Assembly: GCF_001423525.1 (NCBI RefSeq)
Contig: NZ_LMOI01000005.1
Span: 45,143-109,142, forward strand
Direction: 5' to 3'
Source: Arthrobacter sp. Leaf137
GTDB taxonomy: Bacteria; Actinomycetota; Actinomycetes; Actinomycetales; Micrococcaceae
Length of the DNA: 64,000 bases
This document shows, piece by piece, positions 49,795-58,377 of this stretch. Position 1 is the first letter of the stretch. Every line of letters begins with the position of its first letter. The notes beneath the pieces are model-generated. The model was not told the origin of the DNA, searched no databases, and saw only the letters and a list, made by a program, of their open reading frames with translations. A program made the position numbers and the translations under genes.

Positions 49795-52700
49795 GGAACA
49801 CGAACGCGTCGGTGGACTGCTCCGGGTGCAGCATCAGCTCGTCGCTGAGGACCACGCCCATCCGCTCGGGCTTGAGGAGCTCCACCACCTTGCGGCGGTC
49901 CTCCATGTCCGGGCAGGCCGGGTAGCCCAGCGAGAACCGGGCGCCGCGGTAGTCCAGCTTGAACAGGCCCGCCTTGTCCTTGGGCTCCTCGGCGGCGAAC
50001 CCCAGCTCCTTGCGGATCCGGGAGTGCCAGAACTCGGCCAGGGACTCGGTGAGCTGCATGACCAGGCCGTTGAGCTCGTAGTAGTCGCGGTACTGGTTGG
50101 CGGCGAACATCTTGGAGGTGAACTCCTCGATCTTCGAACCGGCGGTGACCAGCTGCACCGGCAGCACGTCGATCTGGCCCGACTCACGGGAGCGCACAAA
50201 GTCAGCCAGGCAGAGGTGCCGGTCGCGGCGCTGGCGCGGGAAGTTGAAGCGCAGCCGCTCGGTGCCGATGGGGCCGCCTGAACCGCCGTCCGGGGCGAGC
50301 AGGCCCGCGGTGCCCAGGACGCCGTCGCGGTCTTCGCCGTGGTGCAGCACCACCACGTCCTCGCCCTCGGTGACCACCGGGAAGTAGCCGTAGGCCACGG
50401 AAGCGTCCAGCATGCCCTCACCGAGGATGCGGTCCAGCCAGTAGCGCAGGCGCGGCCGGCCCTCGCGTTCCACCAATTCCTCGTAGGAGGCGCCGTCCTC
50501 GCCGCGGCCGGGCTTGAGGCCCCACTGGCCCATGAAGGTGGCGCGTTCGTCGAGGAAGCTGGCGTAGTCGTTCAGGGCCACGCCGCGCACAATGCGGGTG
50601 CCCCAGAACGGCGGCGCGGGCACCGTGTTATCAGCGACGACGTCGGACCGGCCGGGCATTGCCTCGGGCTCGGTCACGGTGAACTTGGGTCCGCCCTTGT
50701 GGATGCGCTTCTTCAGCGGCGGGAGGCCGACGGTGTCCGGGTCCTCGCCGCGGGCCACGCGGACCAGCGGTTCCATCAGGGCCAGGCCCTCGAAGGCGTC
50801 CTTGGCGTAGCGGACGGTGCCCTCAAACTGCTCGGCGAGGTCTTGCTCCACGTAGGCGCGGGTGAGGGCGGCGCCGCCCAGGATGATGGGCCACTTCTTC
50901 GCCAGGCCGCGGGTCTGCAGCTCGGCGAGGTTGTCCTTCATCACCACGGTGGACTTCACCAGCAGTCCGGACATGCCGATGACGTCCGCGTCGTGCTCCT
51001 CCGCTGCGGCCATGATCTCGGCGATGCCCTGCTTGATGCCGATATTGATCACGTTGTAGCCGTTGTTGGTGAGGATGATGTCTACGAGGTTCTTGCCAAT
51101 GTCGTGAACGTCGCCGCGGACGGTGGCGATCACCATGGTGCCCTTGCCGGAGGAGTCCGACTTCTCCATGTGCGGCTCCAGCAGGGCCACGGCGTTCTTC
51201 ATGACCTCGGCGGACTGGAGCACGAACGGCAGCTGCATCTCGCCGGCGCCGAAGCGCTCACCCACCACCTTCATGCCCTCAAGGAGCTGGTCGTTGATGA
51301 TGGACAGCGGGGACATGCCTTCGCTGCGGGCCAGGTCCAGGTCCGCTTCGAGGCCCTTGCCTTCACCGTCGATGATGCGGCGCTGCAGGCGTTCGCCGGT
51401 GGGCAGCGCGGCGAGTTCCGCGGCGCGCTGGTCCTTGAGCGCAGCGGTGTCGACGCCGGCGAACAGGTCCAGCATGCTGGCCAGCGGATCGTACGTGACG
51501 TTCCCGTCGGCGTCGTACTCGCGGCGGTCGTAGACGAGGTCCAGGGCTACCTTGCGCTGCTCCTCCGGGAGGGAGGCGAGCGGGACGATCTTGGCGGCGT
51601 CGATGATGCCGCTGGTGAGGCCGGCCTGGACGGCTTCGTGCAGGAACACGGAGTTGAGCACCATGCGCGCTGCCGGGTTCAGGCCGAAGGACACGTTGGA
51701 GACGCCGAGGGTGGTGTTGATGCCGGGGTACTTGGTGGTGATCTGGCGGATGGCCTCGATGGTTTCGATGCCGTCGCGGCGGGTCTCCTCCTGGCCGGTG
51801 GCGACGGGGAAGGTGAGGGCGTCCACGATGATGTCCTCGACGCGCATGCCCCAGTCGCCCACCAGGGAGTCGACCAGGCGGGAGGCAATGGCTACCTTAC
51901 CCTCGGTGGTGCGGGCCTGGCCCTGTTCATCGATGGTCAGGGCGATCACGGCCGTACCGTGTTCCTTCACGAGCGGCATAATGCGGGCGAACCGGCTGGT
52001 GGGGCCGTCGCCGTCCTCGTAGTTGACGGAGTTCACCACCGGGCGGCCGCCGATGAGCTCGAGTCCGGCCTGCAGCACGGGCGGTTCCGTGGAGTCGATG
52101 ACCAGCGGGAGGGTGGAGGCCGACGCGAAACGGGAGACGATCTCCTTGATGTCCGCGACGCCGTCGCGCCCTACGTAGTCGATGCAGACGTCCAGGAGGT
52201 GCGCGCCCACGCGGACCTGCTCGCGGGCGATGTCCACGCAGTCGTCCCAGCGCTCTTCGAGCATGGCCTGGCGGAACGCCTTGGAGCCGTTGGCGTTGGT
52301 GCGCTCACCGATGGCCAGGTAGGCGGATTCCTGGTCGAAGTTCACGTGGTGGTAGAGGGAGGCGATGCCGGCTTCGCGCTCGGTGGGCGTGCGGGCCGGT
52401 TCTGTTGCCGCGTTGGCGGGCACGGCTTGCTGGCGGAAGGGCTCAAGACGTTCGACGACGGCGGCCATGTGCTCCGGCGTCGTACCGCAGCAGCCGCCCA
52501 CCAGGCCGAGGCCGAATTCGCGGACGAACTGTTCGTGGGCGGTGGCGAGTTCGCTGGGGGTGAGGGGGTAGTGCGCGCCGTTGGGGCCGAGGACGGGCAG
52601 GCCGGCGTTGGGCATGCAGGCGATGGCGACGGTGGACTGCTTGGAGAGGTGGCGGAGGTGCTCGCTCATCTCGTCCGGGCCGGTGGCGCAGTTCAGGCCG

Positions 52701-53407
52701 ATGGCGTCGACGCCGAGCGGTTCCAAGGCGGTGAGCGCGGCGCCGATTTCGGAGCCCATGAGCATGGTGCCGGTGGTTTCGACCGTCACCTCCACGAAGA
52801 TGGGGAGGCGGATTCCCTTGGAGACGATGGCCTGCTTGCAGCCGTTGACGGCGGCCTTGGTCTGCAGGAGGTCCTGGCTGGTTTCGATGAGGAACGCGTC
52901 CGCGCCGCCGTCGATGAGGCCCTCTGCCTGCAGCGCGAAGGTCTGCTTGAGGTACTCGTAGGTGGTGTGGCCGAGGCTGGGGAGCTTGGTGCCGGGGCCC
53001 ATGGAGCCGAGGACCCAGCGCATCCGGCCGTCGGTTTCTTCTGCGGCTTCGGCGCGTTCGCGGGCGATCCTGGCGCCTTTGTTCGCCAGTTCTTCGATGC
53101 GGTCATCGATGCCGTAGTCGGAGAGGTTGGACCAGTTGGCGCCAAAAGTATTGGTTTCCACGGCGTCGATGCCGGTGGCGAAGTAGGCGTCGTGGATGTC
53201 GGCGAGGACGTCCGGCCGGGTGTCGTTGAGGATCTCGTTGCAGCCTTCGAGGCCCTGGAAGTCTTCCTCGAGGGAGAGATCCCGGCCCTGCAGCATGGTG
53301 CCCATCGCGCCGTCGGCAATGACGACCCGGTGGTTGACGGCGTCCAGGAGCGCCTGCGCACGGGCAGGGCGGGGCACGGACTCAATATCAAGCGCAAAAC
53401 GGGGCAT
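49763..53407 (-). CDS. metH: cobalamin-dependent methionine synthase
   Basis: 1214 residues, full family length and order. Homocysteine domain (about 20-330) with zinc ligands in GLNCATGP and VGGCCGTTPEH; pterin domain (about 350-620) with GERTNANGSKAFR; B12 module (about 640-880) with GDVHDIGKN, the cobalt-ligand His motif; reactivation domain (to the end) with YFPVVTEG and PACPDMEDR. It moves methyl from methyl-tetrahydrofolate to homocysteine. I saw no B12 riboswitch in the 262 bases upstream. Its 3' end is duplicated at 38053. Island regions flank both sides of this gene. Confidence 0.96.
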   Translation of the reverse strand: MPRFALDIESVPRPARAQALLDAVNHRVVIADGAMGTMLQGRDLSLEEDFQGLEGCNEILNDTRPDVLADIHDAYFATGIDAVETNTFGANWSNLSDYGIDDRIEELANKGARIARERAEAAEETDGRMRWVLGSMGPGTKLPSLGHTTYEYLKQTFALQAEGLIDGGADAFLIETSQDLLQTKAAVNGCKQAIVSKGIRLPIFVEVTVETTGTMLMGSEIGAALTALEPLGVDAIGLNCATGPDEMSEHLRHLSKQSTVAIACMPNAGLPVLGPNGAHYPLTPSELATAHEQFVREFGLGLVGGCCGTTPEHMAAVVERLEPFRQQAVPANAATEPARTPTEREAGIASLYHHVNFDQESAYLAIGERTNANGSKAFRQAMLEERWDDCVDIAREQVRVGAHLLDVCIDYVGRDGVADIKEIVSRFASASTLPLVIDSTEPPVLQAGLELIGGRPVVNSVNYEDGDGPTSRFARIMPLVKEHGTAVIALTIDEQGQARTTEGKVAIASRLVDSLVGDWGMRVEDIIVDALTFPVATGQEETRRDGIETIEAIRQITTKYPGINTTLGVSNVSFGLNPAARMVLNSVFLHEAVQAGLTSGIIDAAKIVPLASLPEEQRKVALDLVYDRREYDADGNVTYDPLASMLDLFAGVDTAALKDQRAAELAALPTGERLQRRIIDGEGKGLEADLDLARSEGMSPLSIINDQLLEGMKVVGERFGAGEMQLPFVLQSAEVMKNAVALLEPHMEKSDSSGKGTMVIATVRGDVHDIGKNLVDIILTNNGYNVINIGIKQGIAEIMAAAEEHDADVIGMSGLLVKSTVVMKDNLAELQTRGLAKKWPIILGGAALTRAYVEQDLAEQFEGTVRYAKDAFEGLALMEPLVRVARGEDPDTVGLPPLKKRIHKGGPKFTVTEPEAMPGRSDVVADNTVPAPPFWGTRIVRGVALNDYASFLDERATFMGQWGLKPGRGEDGASYEELVEREGRPRLRYWLDRILGEGMLDASVAYGYFPVVTEGEDVVVLHHGEDRDGVLGTAGLLAPDGGSGGPIGTERLRFNFPRQRRDRHLCLADFVRSRESGQIDVLPVQLVTAGSKIEEFTSKMFAANQYRDYYELNGLVMQLTESLAEFWHSRIRKELGFAAEEPKDKAGLFKLDYRGARFSLGYPACPDMEDRRKVVELLKPERMGVVLSDELMLHPEQSTDAFVFHHPEAKYFKV

Positions 53408-53669
53408 CTCAACAGGTTACGGGCGGCACTGCGAAACGTTGCTTCGTGTGTCCGTGTGCTACGGCGGCCGGGTGGGCTGGGAGGGTGGCCCTGAGCTCTC
53501 CCCAGGCTTTGCGGACTCTTTAGACTTCAAGCCGTTTTGCAATGTCTTCAATTTGACCCGCGATCCCAGTGACAGATGAACCTCGAGGTCTTCCCTGGGA
53601 GTTGCGGGCTTTAGGCTCATGCCGGCGACCGCTGCACCCTGGTCCTGCTGATCCTGCCCCGCCCAATCT
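53408..53669. other. 262-base gap upstream of metH
   Basis: Between the divergent metH and the first gene of the low-GC block. It holds the metH promoter; I find no clear hairpin, repeat or cobalamin box. GC falls from left to right, placing the edge of the foreign block in or just after this gap. Confidence 0.4.
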
Positions 53670-54491
53670 TTGCCTGCTCATGAAACGGACCTTGCATTGC
53701 CAAAACTTGTCGGCTTTTCAGGCACCCTTAGAGACATGAAGGAACAGGAACTAGAAGCCGATGCAGACTTCGGAGAGAATATGCTGGAGCAGATTTTCAG
53801 CCTATGGGTGGAACCTGAGCTAGAGCGTCGCGGGCTCCCTGGGGATCGATCTACGGTACATAAGGCCTTGGTCACATTCAGCCCGGATCAGACCCGACTT
53901 CCAGTGATAGCTATCAATGAGGAGGCAGAGCTCATCGGGTCTATTCGAGCGGCAAGGGACATCAAGGCTGGGGAAGCTGTTACGGAAGACGATGTTGCCG
54001 CCATAGAAGGCATTAAGCCCGCAAACATTGATCCGAACAGCGGATGGATTGCCTATGCTGTCCTCGGCGGCACAGGATTCATCGAATTTGATTTCCGTTA
54101 CAACAAAGAACGTGCATCCCAGGTTCTTACTTTGGCAACCGAATACCTGACTGCCGCTGAGACGTGTTTGAAGTCGTTACCTCGACCCGCTATAGACAAC
54201 CTGTACTCCGCGGCTGAGCTGTCAGTCCAAGCGCAGATGTACGGCACGAACTCCTCTACCAAACAGCACTGGAAACGGGCGAAATGGCTCGACTCGTGGG
54301 CGAAGCTTAAAAATGCTCCGGCCGGCCACCCAACTATCCTGCACCAGTTGCATAAAGAAAGAGCCTCAGCGCGGTACGGGGACGGTCAGCCATCCCTGAC
54401 GCCCGAACAGCTTTCAGTGGTGGTTTCGCAGGTCCGCGAAATGATCTCCTTCGCTGCCCAGCGCACCGGAAATGTAGGCAAGGCTTTATGA
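53670..54491 (+). CDS. protein of unknown function, possible HEPN-like C-terminal domain
   Basis: Up to 273 residues (TTG 53670; an ATG at 53736 would give 251). The N-terminal half is acidic and unfamiliar. The C-terminal ~120 residues are all-helical (RASQVLTLATEYLTAAE, AIDNLYSAAELSVQAQMYG, LHKERASARYGDG, VVVSQVREMISFAAQR), which recalls HEPN-type folds seen in defence and toxin loci, but a clear R-x4-6-H site is not visible. Codon use is less GC-biased than in neighbours. It overlaps the next gene as ATGA, so the two act together. Unrecognised otherwise. Confidence 0.6.
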   Translation: MPAHETDLALPKLVGFSGTLRDMKEQELEADADFGENMLEQIFSLWVEPELERRGLPGDRSTVHKALVTFSPDQTRLPVIAINEEAELIGSIRAARDIKAGEAVTEDDVAAIEGIKPANIDPNSGWIAYAVLGGTGFIEFDFRYNKERASQVLTLATEYLTAAETCLKSLPRPAIDNLYSAAELSVQAQMYGTNSSTKQHWKRAKWLDSWAKLKNAPAGHPTILHQLHKERASARYGDGQPSLTPEQLSVVVSQVREMISFAAQRTGNVGKAL

Positions 54492-55282
54492 GTAGTGAAG
54501 GCCACTCAGCTTACTTTCAGCATTTGGAGGCCTACGAAGGGGACCTCGAAGGCTGGCGGTATCGAGTACAGAAGTTGGAACGTCCGGAGGCACGCAGCCA
54601 ACTCGATGGAGATAACGCAGCTTTTCCCTACCATCCGATTAGCGATGTCGTACGTCTTTGTTTGGCCTCGGCGGGCGAACACCTTCGCCTAGCGTGGACG
54701 GCGATCAAGGCAGGCGAGCTGTACCCTACTGCACATTTTTCAACCCTCCGCGGAGCCTTAGTCGCAGCCTCTCAGGCCGTGTATATCCTCGGGCCGGAAG
54801 ACACATCACTCCGGCGTGCGCGGGGACTGGCCGTCATCGTTGAGTCCTACAAGCGCCTCCGCCAGTTCCACCTTGAGCACCTGAAAATCGATGCTCTGAC
54901 GGACTACGAAAAACAACAGATCAAGGATCAGGTTCAATGGCTGAATGGACGCATACAGGGCGCCGTTGATGCGGGTGCCGACAAAGCAGGCGTGAATGTC
55001 TCAGACAAGGTCATCCCGTACGCCGCAGAATTGACATACCAAAGCAACGTTGGCCTGCAGCATTCGGTAAATCTCTTATGGCGCCAGATGAGCGGTGATG
55101 CGCATGCACTCGCCTGGGCTCTAACACTGCGAGCAACATTAGACGGCCCCAAAGACGGTGCACTGCTCACCACAGGTATGGCAGGGGGATCTCTCAAGGA
55201 CATATCGGAACCCTTCGAAGCCTCGTTTCGGATATTGCGCCGAGGATGGTCACTATTCGACCAACGCTGCGAAGCCTGCTGA
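54488..55282 (+). CDS. helical protein of unknown function
   Basis: 264 residues from the ATG overlapping the previous stop. It is predicted all-helical, with a conserved-looking core SDVVRLCLASAGEHLRLAW and FSTLRGALVAASQAVYILGP (the R-A-L-x-A type seen in DUF5677-like actinobacterial proteins), and an end GWSLFDQRCEAC. It lacks motifs for a nuclease or nucleotide binding. Together with the first gene it forms a two-gene unit just before the ATPase operon. Low-GC codons (for example ATA, TTA, AGA) are frequent. Confidence 0.6.
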   Translation: MSSEGHSAYFQHLEAYEGDLEGWRYRVQKLERPEARSQLDGDNAAFPYHPISDVVRLCLASAGEHLRLAWTAIKAGELYPTAHFSTLRGALVAASQAVYILGPEDTSLRRARGLAVIVESYKRLRQFHLEHLKIDALTDYEKQQIKDQVQWLNGRIQGAVDAGADKAGVNVSDKVIPYAAELTYQSNVGLQHSVNLLWRQMSGDAHALAWALTLRATLDGPKDGALLTTGMAGGSLKDISEPFEASFRILRRGWSLFDQRCEAC

Positions 55283-55694
55283 TGCTGGTCGAGGCTGCGA
55301 CTCCTGTAGACGCTGACATGTTTCGCTAGATAGTTGGTGAGAGTTGCGGTGGATCACGGCAGTGACTACGAGCGGCGATAGGAGTGCTGAGCAGAGGGGA
55401 ATGAAATACAAACCTTCGCAGGTCAACCATGCGGGTGCCCGTCCAGATGCAAGTTAGCGCAAGGATCAGAGATTCTGGTGCCACCAGCAGATCCAAACTT
55501 CTGAAAACAACAGGACGTTAGATCTCGTAGGCACCAAGTCAGGAGTTGGTGGCAGCGACCAACGGATAGAGATTCGCTCAGTCTCGTGTTCCTAACGGAC
55601 CATTTCGGTCCTCTCGTTGACACAGCATGACTATTGTTGAGGATGCGAGGACTTCTGTGGTTCGTTGCTCATGGAATGAAAGGTACTTCTAGCC
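55283..55694. other. 412-base gap upstream of the signalling operon
   Basis: No recognised gene. It contains a TTGACA box at 55617 and a 21-codon ORF (55627-55692, starting MTIVEDARTSVV) whose stop is two bases before the ATPase GTG, so it could be a coupled leader peptide. A small GGACC/GGTCC hairpin lies just before the TTGACA. Nothing else. Confidence 0.35.
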
Positions 55695-57515
55695 GTGTGG
55701 ATTTCTCGGGTACGCGTCACTGGTGGATTTCTCAATGGACTTGACGTTTCCTTCAGCAAAGGCTTGAACGTCATTATCGGCGCACGCGGGGCTGGGAAAA
55801 CGACCCTCCTTGAGCTTATGCGGCATGCCGTCGGGGCTCGGCACGCCGACAAGTCAAACATCCGCCAGCACCAAGACTTCCTCGATGCCGTTCTGGGAGT
55901 CGGTGAGGTCGTCCTCGACATAGAGTCCGAAGACGGAGGACGGCACCTCGTAGTCGACGCCAAAGGCGGAGGTCAACGACCAGATTTGTCCAATTCGGTG
56001 CTCGTCCTCGGCCAGAACGAACTTGAGAATATTGCATCGGACGGCGCGAGTAGACTCAACCTTCTTGATCTGCGGACCGGGGGTACAACCGAGAGGCCGG
56101 ACAGAGATAGTGCCGCCTTATTGACGGCGCAACTCTTTATCTTGCGTACTGAACTTGACACTCTCAAGGAAGAGATAGCGAAAAGAAGTCGGCTCCAGAG
56201 TGATAGAGAGATACTCCAGTCGCAGGAGACCGCTATGTTGGGCGGTGCCAGCGACTTACTCTCAATGCAGCGGGAGGAGCTTCGTCGGAAAGAGAGTCAG
56301 CTTATCTCTACGATCCGCGAGTTAGAACGCCTCACCCAAATCCAGGGGATCCTCGCGAGCATCTTCAACACTCAGGAGCAACAGAACAATCGCATTACCG
56401 GCGTTATCGGGGAAATGGCCCAAATACCCCAGATCGCCAGCGCATTGCCTGAAATTGAACGCGGACTTGAGCTGTCGAACGAGCTCATAAGTATTAAGCC
56501 GTCAATCGACAACACTCTCCGTCGGGCAGCCGTAGCCATCCGGGAAAAGGACATTGAGCTTAGAGAATCGGCCGCCCCATTGCGGGCACACCTTGAAGAA
56601 GCTGAAAGTGGTTTGGGGCAGATCACCTCTCAACTGCGAAATGTTGACGCCGAGCTAGCCGCACTCCAAGAGGTTGACGATCGAATTATACAGCTGGAGA
56701 ACCGTCGCGACGAAGTTTCCAAGCAGCGCGCTCTAATCCTCGATGATGTAGAGGCAGCCGAGGAGGCCCTTTTCAAATCACGTGCTGCCATAGCCCGAGC
56801 AACAACCGCGCAAATCACTAATAACGTCGTCATCGTCGTGGATCACCTTGCGGACTCCAGTTCGTTCCGGGCCTCTCTTCAAGAGAGTCTGCGGGGAAGC
56901 AACACCCGTTCGAACGTGATCGACGCCGTCGCCGAAAGAGTCATGCCGCGACAGCTATTGGAGCTGATCGAGGACAATGATGCGGCCGGACTCGCCGCCG
57001 CAGCCGACTTATCGCCAGAACGTGCGGATAGATTGATCCAGAATCTCAACAACGAGGACGCTCTGCAGGCGTTGGCACGCGCCTCCCTTAGTGATCTCGT
57101 CGATTTTCGGCTTCGAGACGGTATTACAGACAAAAGCGTAGACGTCCTGTCCACTGGCCAAAAGTGCGCGGTTACCTTACCGGTAATCCTGTCAGAGGAG
57201 CGCCGGACCTTGATACTCGACCAACCCGAAGATCACCTTGACAATGCCTACCTGGTTGACCATGTGGTCAAGGGCATCCTCAAAAGGAACCCCGCTCAGA
57301 CGATCGTTGCTACGCACAATGCGAACATTCCGGTGTTGGGTTCAGCAGAACATGTAGTGGTACTCGCCAGTGACGGAAAAAACGGGTCGGTCGCGACAGA
57401 GGGACGCTTCGACGACGCTGGCGTCGTCAAGTGGATCACAGGGCTGATGGAGGGCGGCCGCGACGCCTTCGCTAGGCGCTCTGAATTCTATGCCTCACAC
57501 GATCGAACTGATTGA
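55695..57515 (+). CDS. SMC/TrlF-like ABC-type ATPase with coiled coil
   Basis: 606 residues from GTG 55695. The ends carry one split ATPase head: Walker A GARGAGKTT (about 29-37), then an inner coiled coil of some 250 residues (about 130-390), and late in the chain the signature LSTGQKC (about 483), Walker B LILDQPEDHLDN (about 505) and VATHNANIPVLGS (about 537). DQPED plus THNANIP is the pattern of TrlF/AAA_23-type ATPases found in defence islands. It should sense or remodel DNA or a complex. It is the first gene of a three-gene operon and overlaps or abuts the kinase gene. Not closely identical to any single known system. Confidence 0.82.
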   Translation: MWISRVRVTGGFLNGLDVSFSKGLNVIIGARGAGKTTLLELMRHAVGARHADKSNIRQHQDFLDAVLGVGEVVLDIESEDGGRHLVVDAKGGGQRPDLSNSVLVLGQNELENIASDGASRLNLLDLRTGGTTERPDRDSAALLTAQLFILRTELDTLKEEIAKRSRLQSDREILQSQETAMLGGASDLLSMQREELRRKESQLISTIRELERLTQIQGILASIFNTQEQQNNRITGVIGEMAQIPQIASALPEIERGLELSNELISIKPSIDNTLRRAAVAIREKDIELRESAAPLRAHLEEAESGLGQITSQLRNVDAELAALQEVDDRIIQLENRRDEVSKQRALILDDVEAAEEALFKSRAAIARATTAQITNNVVIVVDHLADSSSFRASLQESLRGSNTRSNVIDAVAERVMPRQLLELIEDNDAAGLAAAADLSPERADRLIQNLNNEDALQALARASLSDLVDFRLRDGITDKSVDVLSTGQKCAVTLPVILSEERRTLILDQPEDHLDNAYLVDHVVKGILKRNPAQTIVATHNANIPVLGSAEHVVVLASDGKNGSVATEGRFDDAGVVKWITGLMEGGRDAFARRSEFYASHDRTD

Positions 57516-58377
57516 CATGGAGAAAGAACCCTTGAAGGACTTGTCTTCCTCGTCGCCGACAGACAGGGCAAGGGCAGCGATCTGGCTCAAACAAAATCCG
57601 AATGAAGTGTCGACTAAAGAGCTTATGAAAGCCCTTCAGGTTGAGACCGTGCCTAGAATTCGCCAGTCCCTAAATGCCGTATTACAAGCGCGGCAAAATA
57701 GTAACTCAAGCACATTGCGAAAAGATACCATCGCAAACCCGCCAAGCGGCTCACCGGCAACTCGCCTTGATCTGGCGGGCACGTTACGTCATGAATTGGC
57801 GCCTGCAATTGGATGGCTCCGCTTGGCAGCGGATAAGGAAATCGCAGACTTCACCAACAGTGAAACAAATGCCGCAATCAAGAAGTTGCAACGCCGTATT
57901 GACGGTCTTGTTACGCTAATAAAACAAGATGACAAGCCGACCCAACGGCGAGTTGGCCTTTTCGATCTTCTGGTAGCGAATTGGCCTGAAGAAAAGGTTC
58001 TTCCGACCTGGGCGCCTGATTCAGATCCTGCTGGCCAGGAAATTGAGACGGATGACAGCCTACTTAGTTTAGTGCTCTCAAATGCCTACCAGAATGCTTT
58101 GGAAGCCGCTAAGGAAGCGGGTCGACCGAGTTCTGTCGATGTGTCATGGGGTTTCACGAATGACCGGTTTTGGATTCGTATTTCCAACGCCTTTGCGGGA
58201 AATTCGTTTACATTGCAGGATGTTCTGCACGTTGGTGCTACATCCAAACCCGCTCACCAAGGTCAAGGATTGGCGCTTATGTCTTTGGCAACGAGCCTTC
58301 TTGGACTAGCGTTTAATGTCGAAGGCCGTAGCGGACTGGCAACGGTTTCTATAAGTGGAAGAAGATCTAGTGAGTGA
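57490..58377 (+). CDS. soluble histidine kinase with HEAT-like N-terminus
   Basis: 295 residues (ATG 57490; an ATG at 57517, just after the ATPase stop, would give 286). Residues ~20-68 look like a HEAT/alpha-solenoid pair. The H-box is TLRHELAPAIGWL (His about 101). The ATPase domain shows an N-box LSNAYQNALEAAKEAG and a G2-like box GATSKPAHQGQGLALM. The usual D-x-G box (G1) is replaced by SNAFAGNSF, so activity may be modified. No membrane segment or sensor domain: the ATPase next door is the likely sensor. It overlaps the receiver gene. Confidence 0.78.
   Translation: MPHTIELIDMEKEPLKDLSSSSPTDRARAAIWLKQNPNEVSTKELMKALQVETVPRIRQSLNAVLQARQNSNSSTLRKDTIANPPSGSPATRLDLAGTLRHELAPAIGWLRLAADKEIADFTNSETNAAIKKLQRRIDGLVTLIKQDDKPTQRRVGLFDLLVANWPEEKVLPTWAPDSDPAGQEIETDDSLLSLVLSNAYQNALEAAKEAGRPSSVDVSWGFTNDRFWIRISNAFAGNSFTLQDVLHVGATSKPAHQGQGLALMSLATSLLGLAFNVEGRSGLATVSISGRRSSE

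Noticed and set aside
50339..53494. 1051-codon plus-strand ORF across metH
   Set aside because: It is the antisense frame of metH, with a composition typical of high-GC shadow frames and no family pattern. metH has complete catalytic motifs on the other strand.
53408..53669. Cobalamin riboswitch upstream of metH
   Set aside because: I looked for the B12 box and long paired elements in the 262-base gap and did not find them. The gap upstream of the DUF4430/ECF genes also lacks them, and that mRNA appears leaderless.
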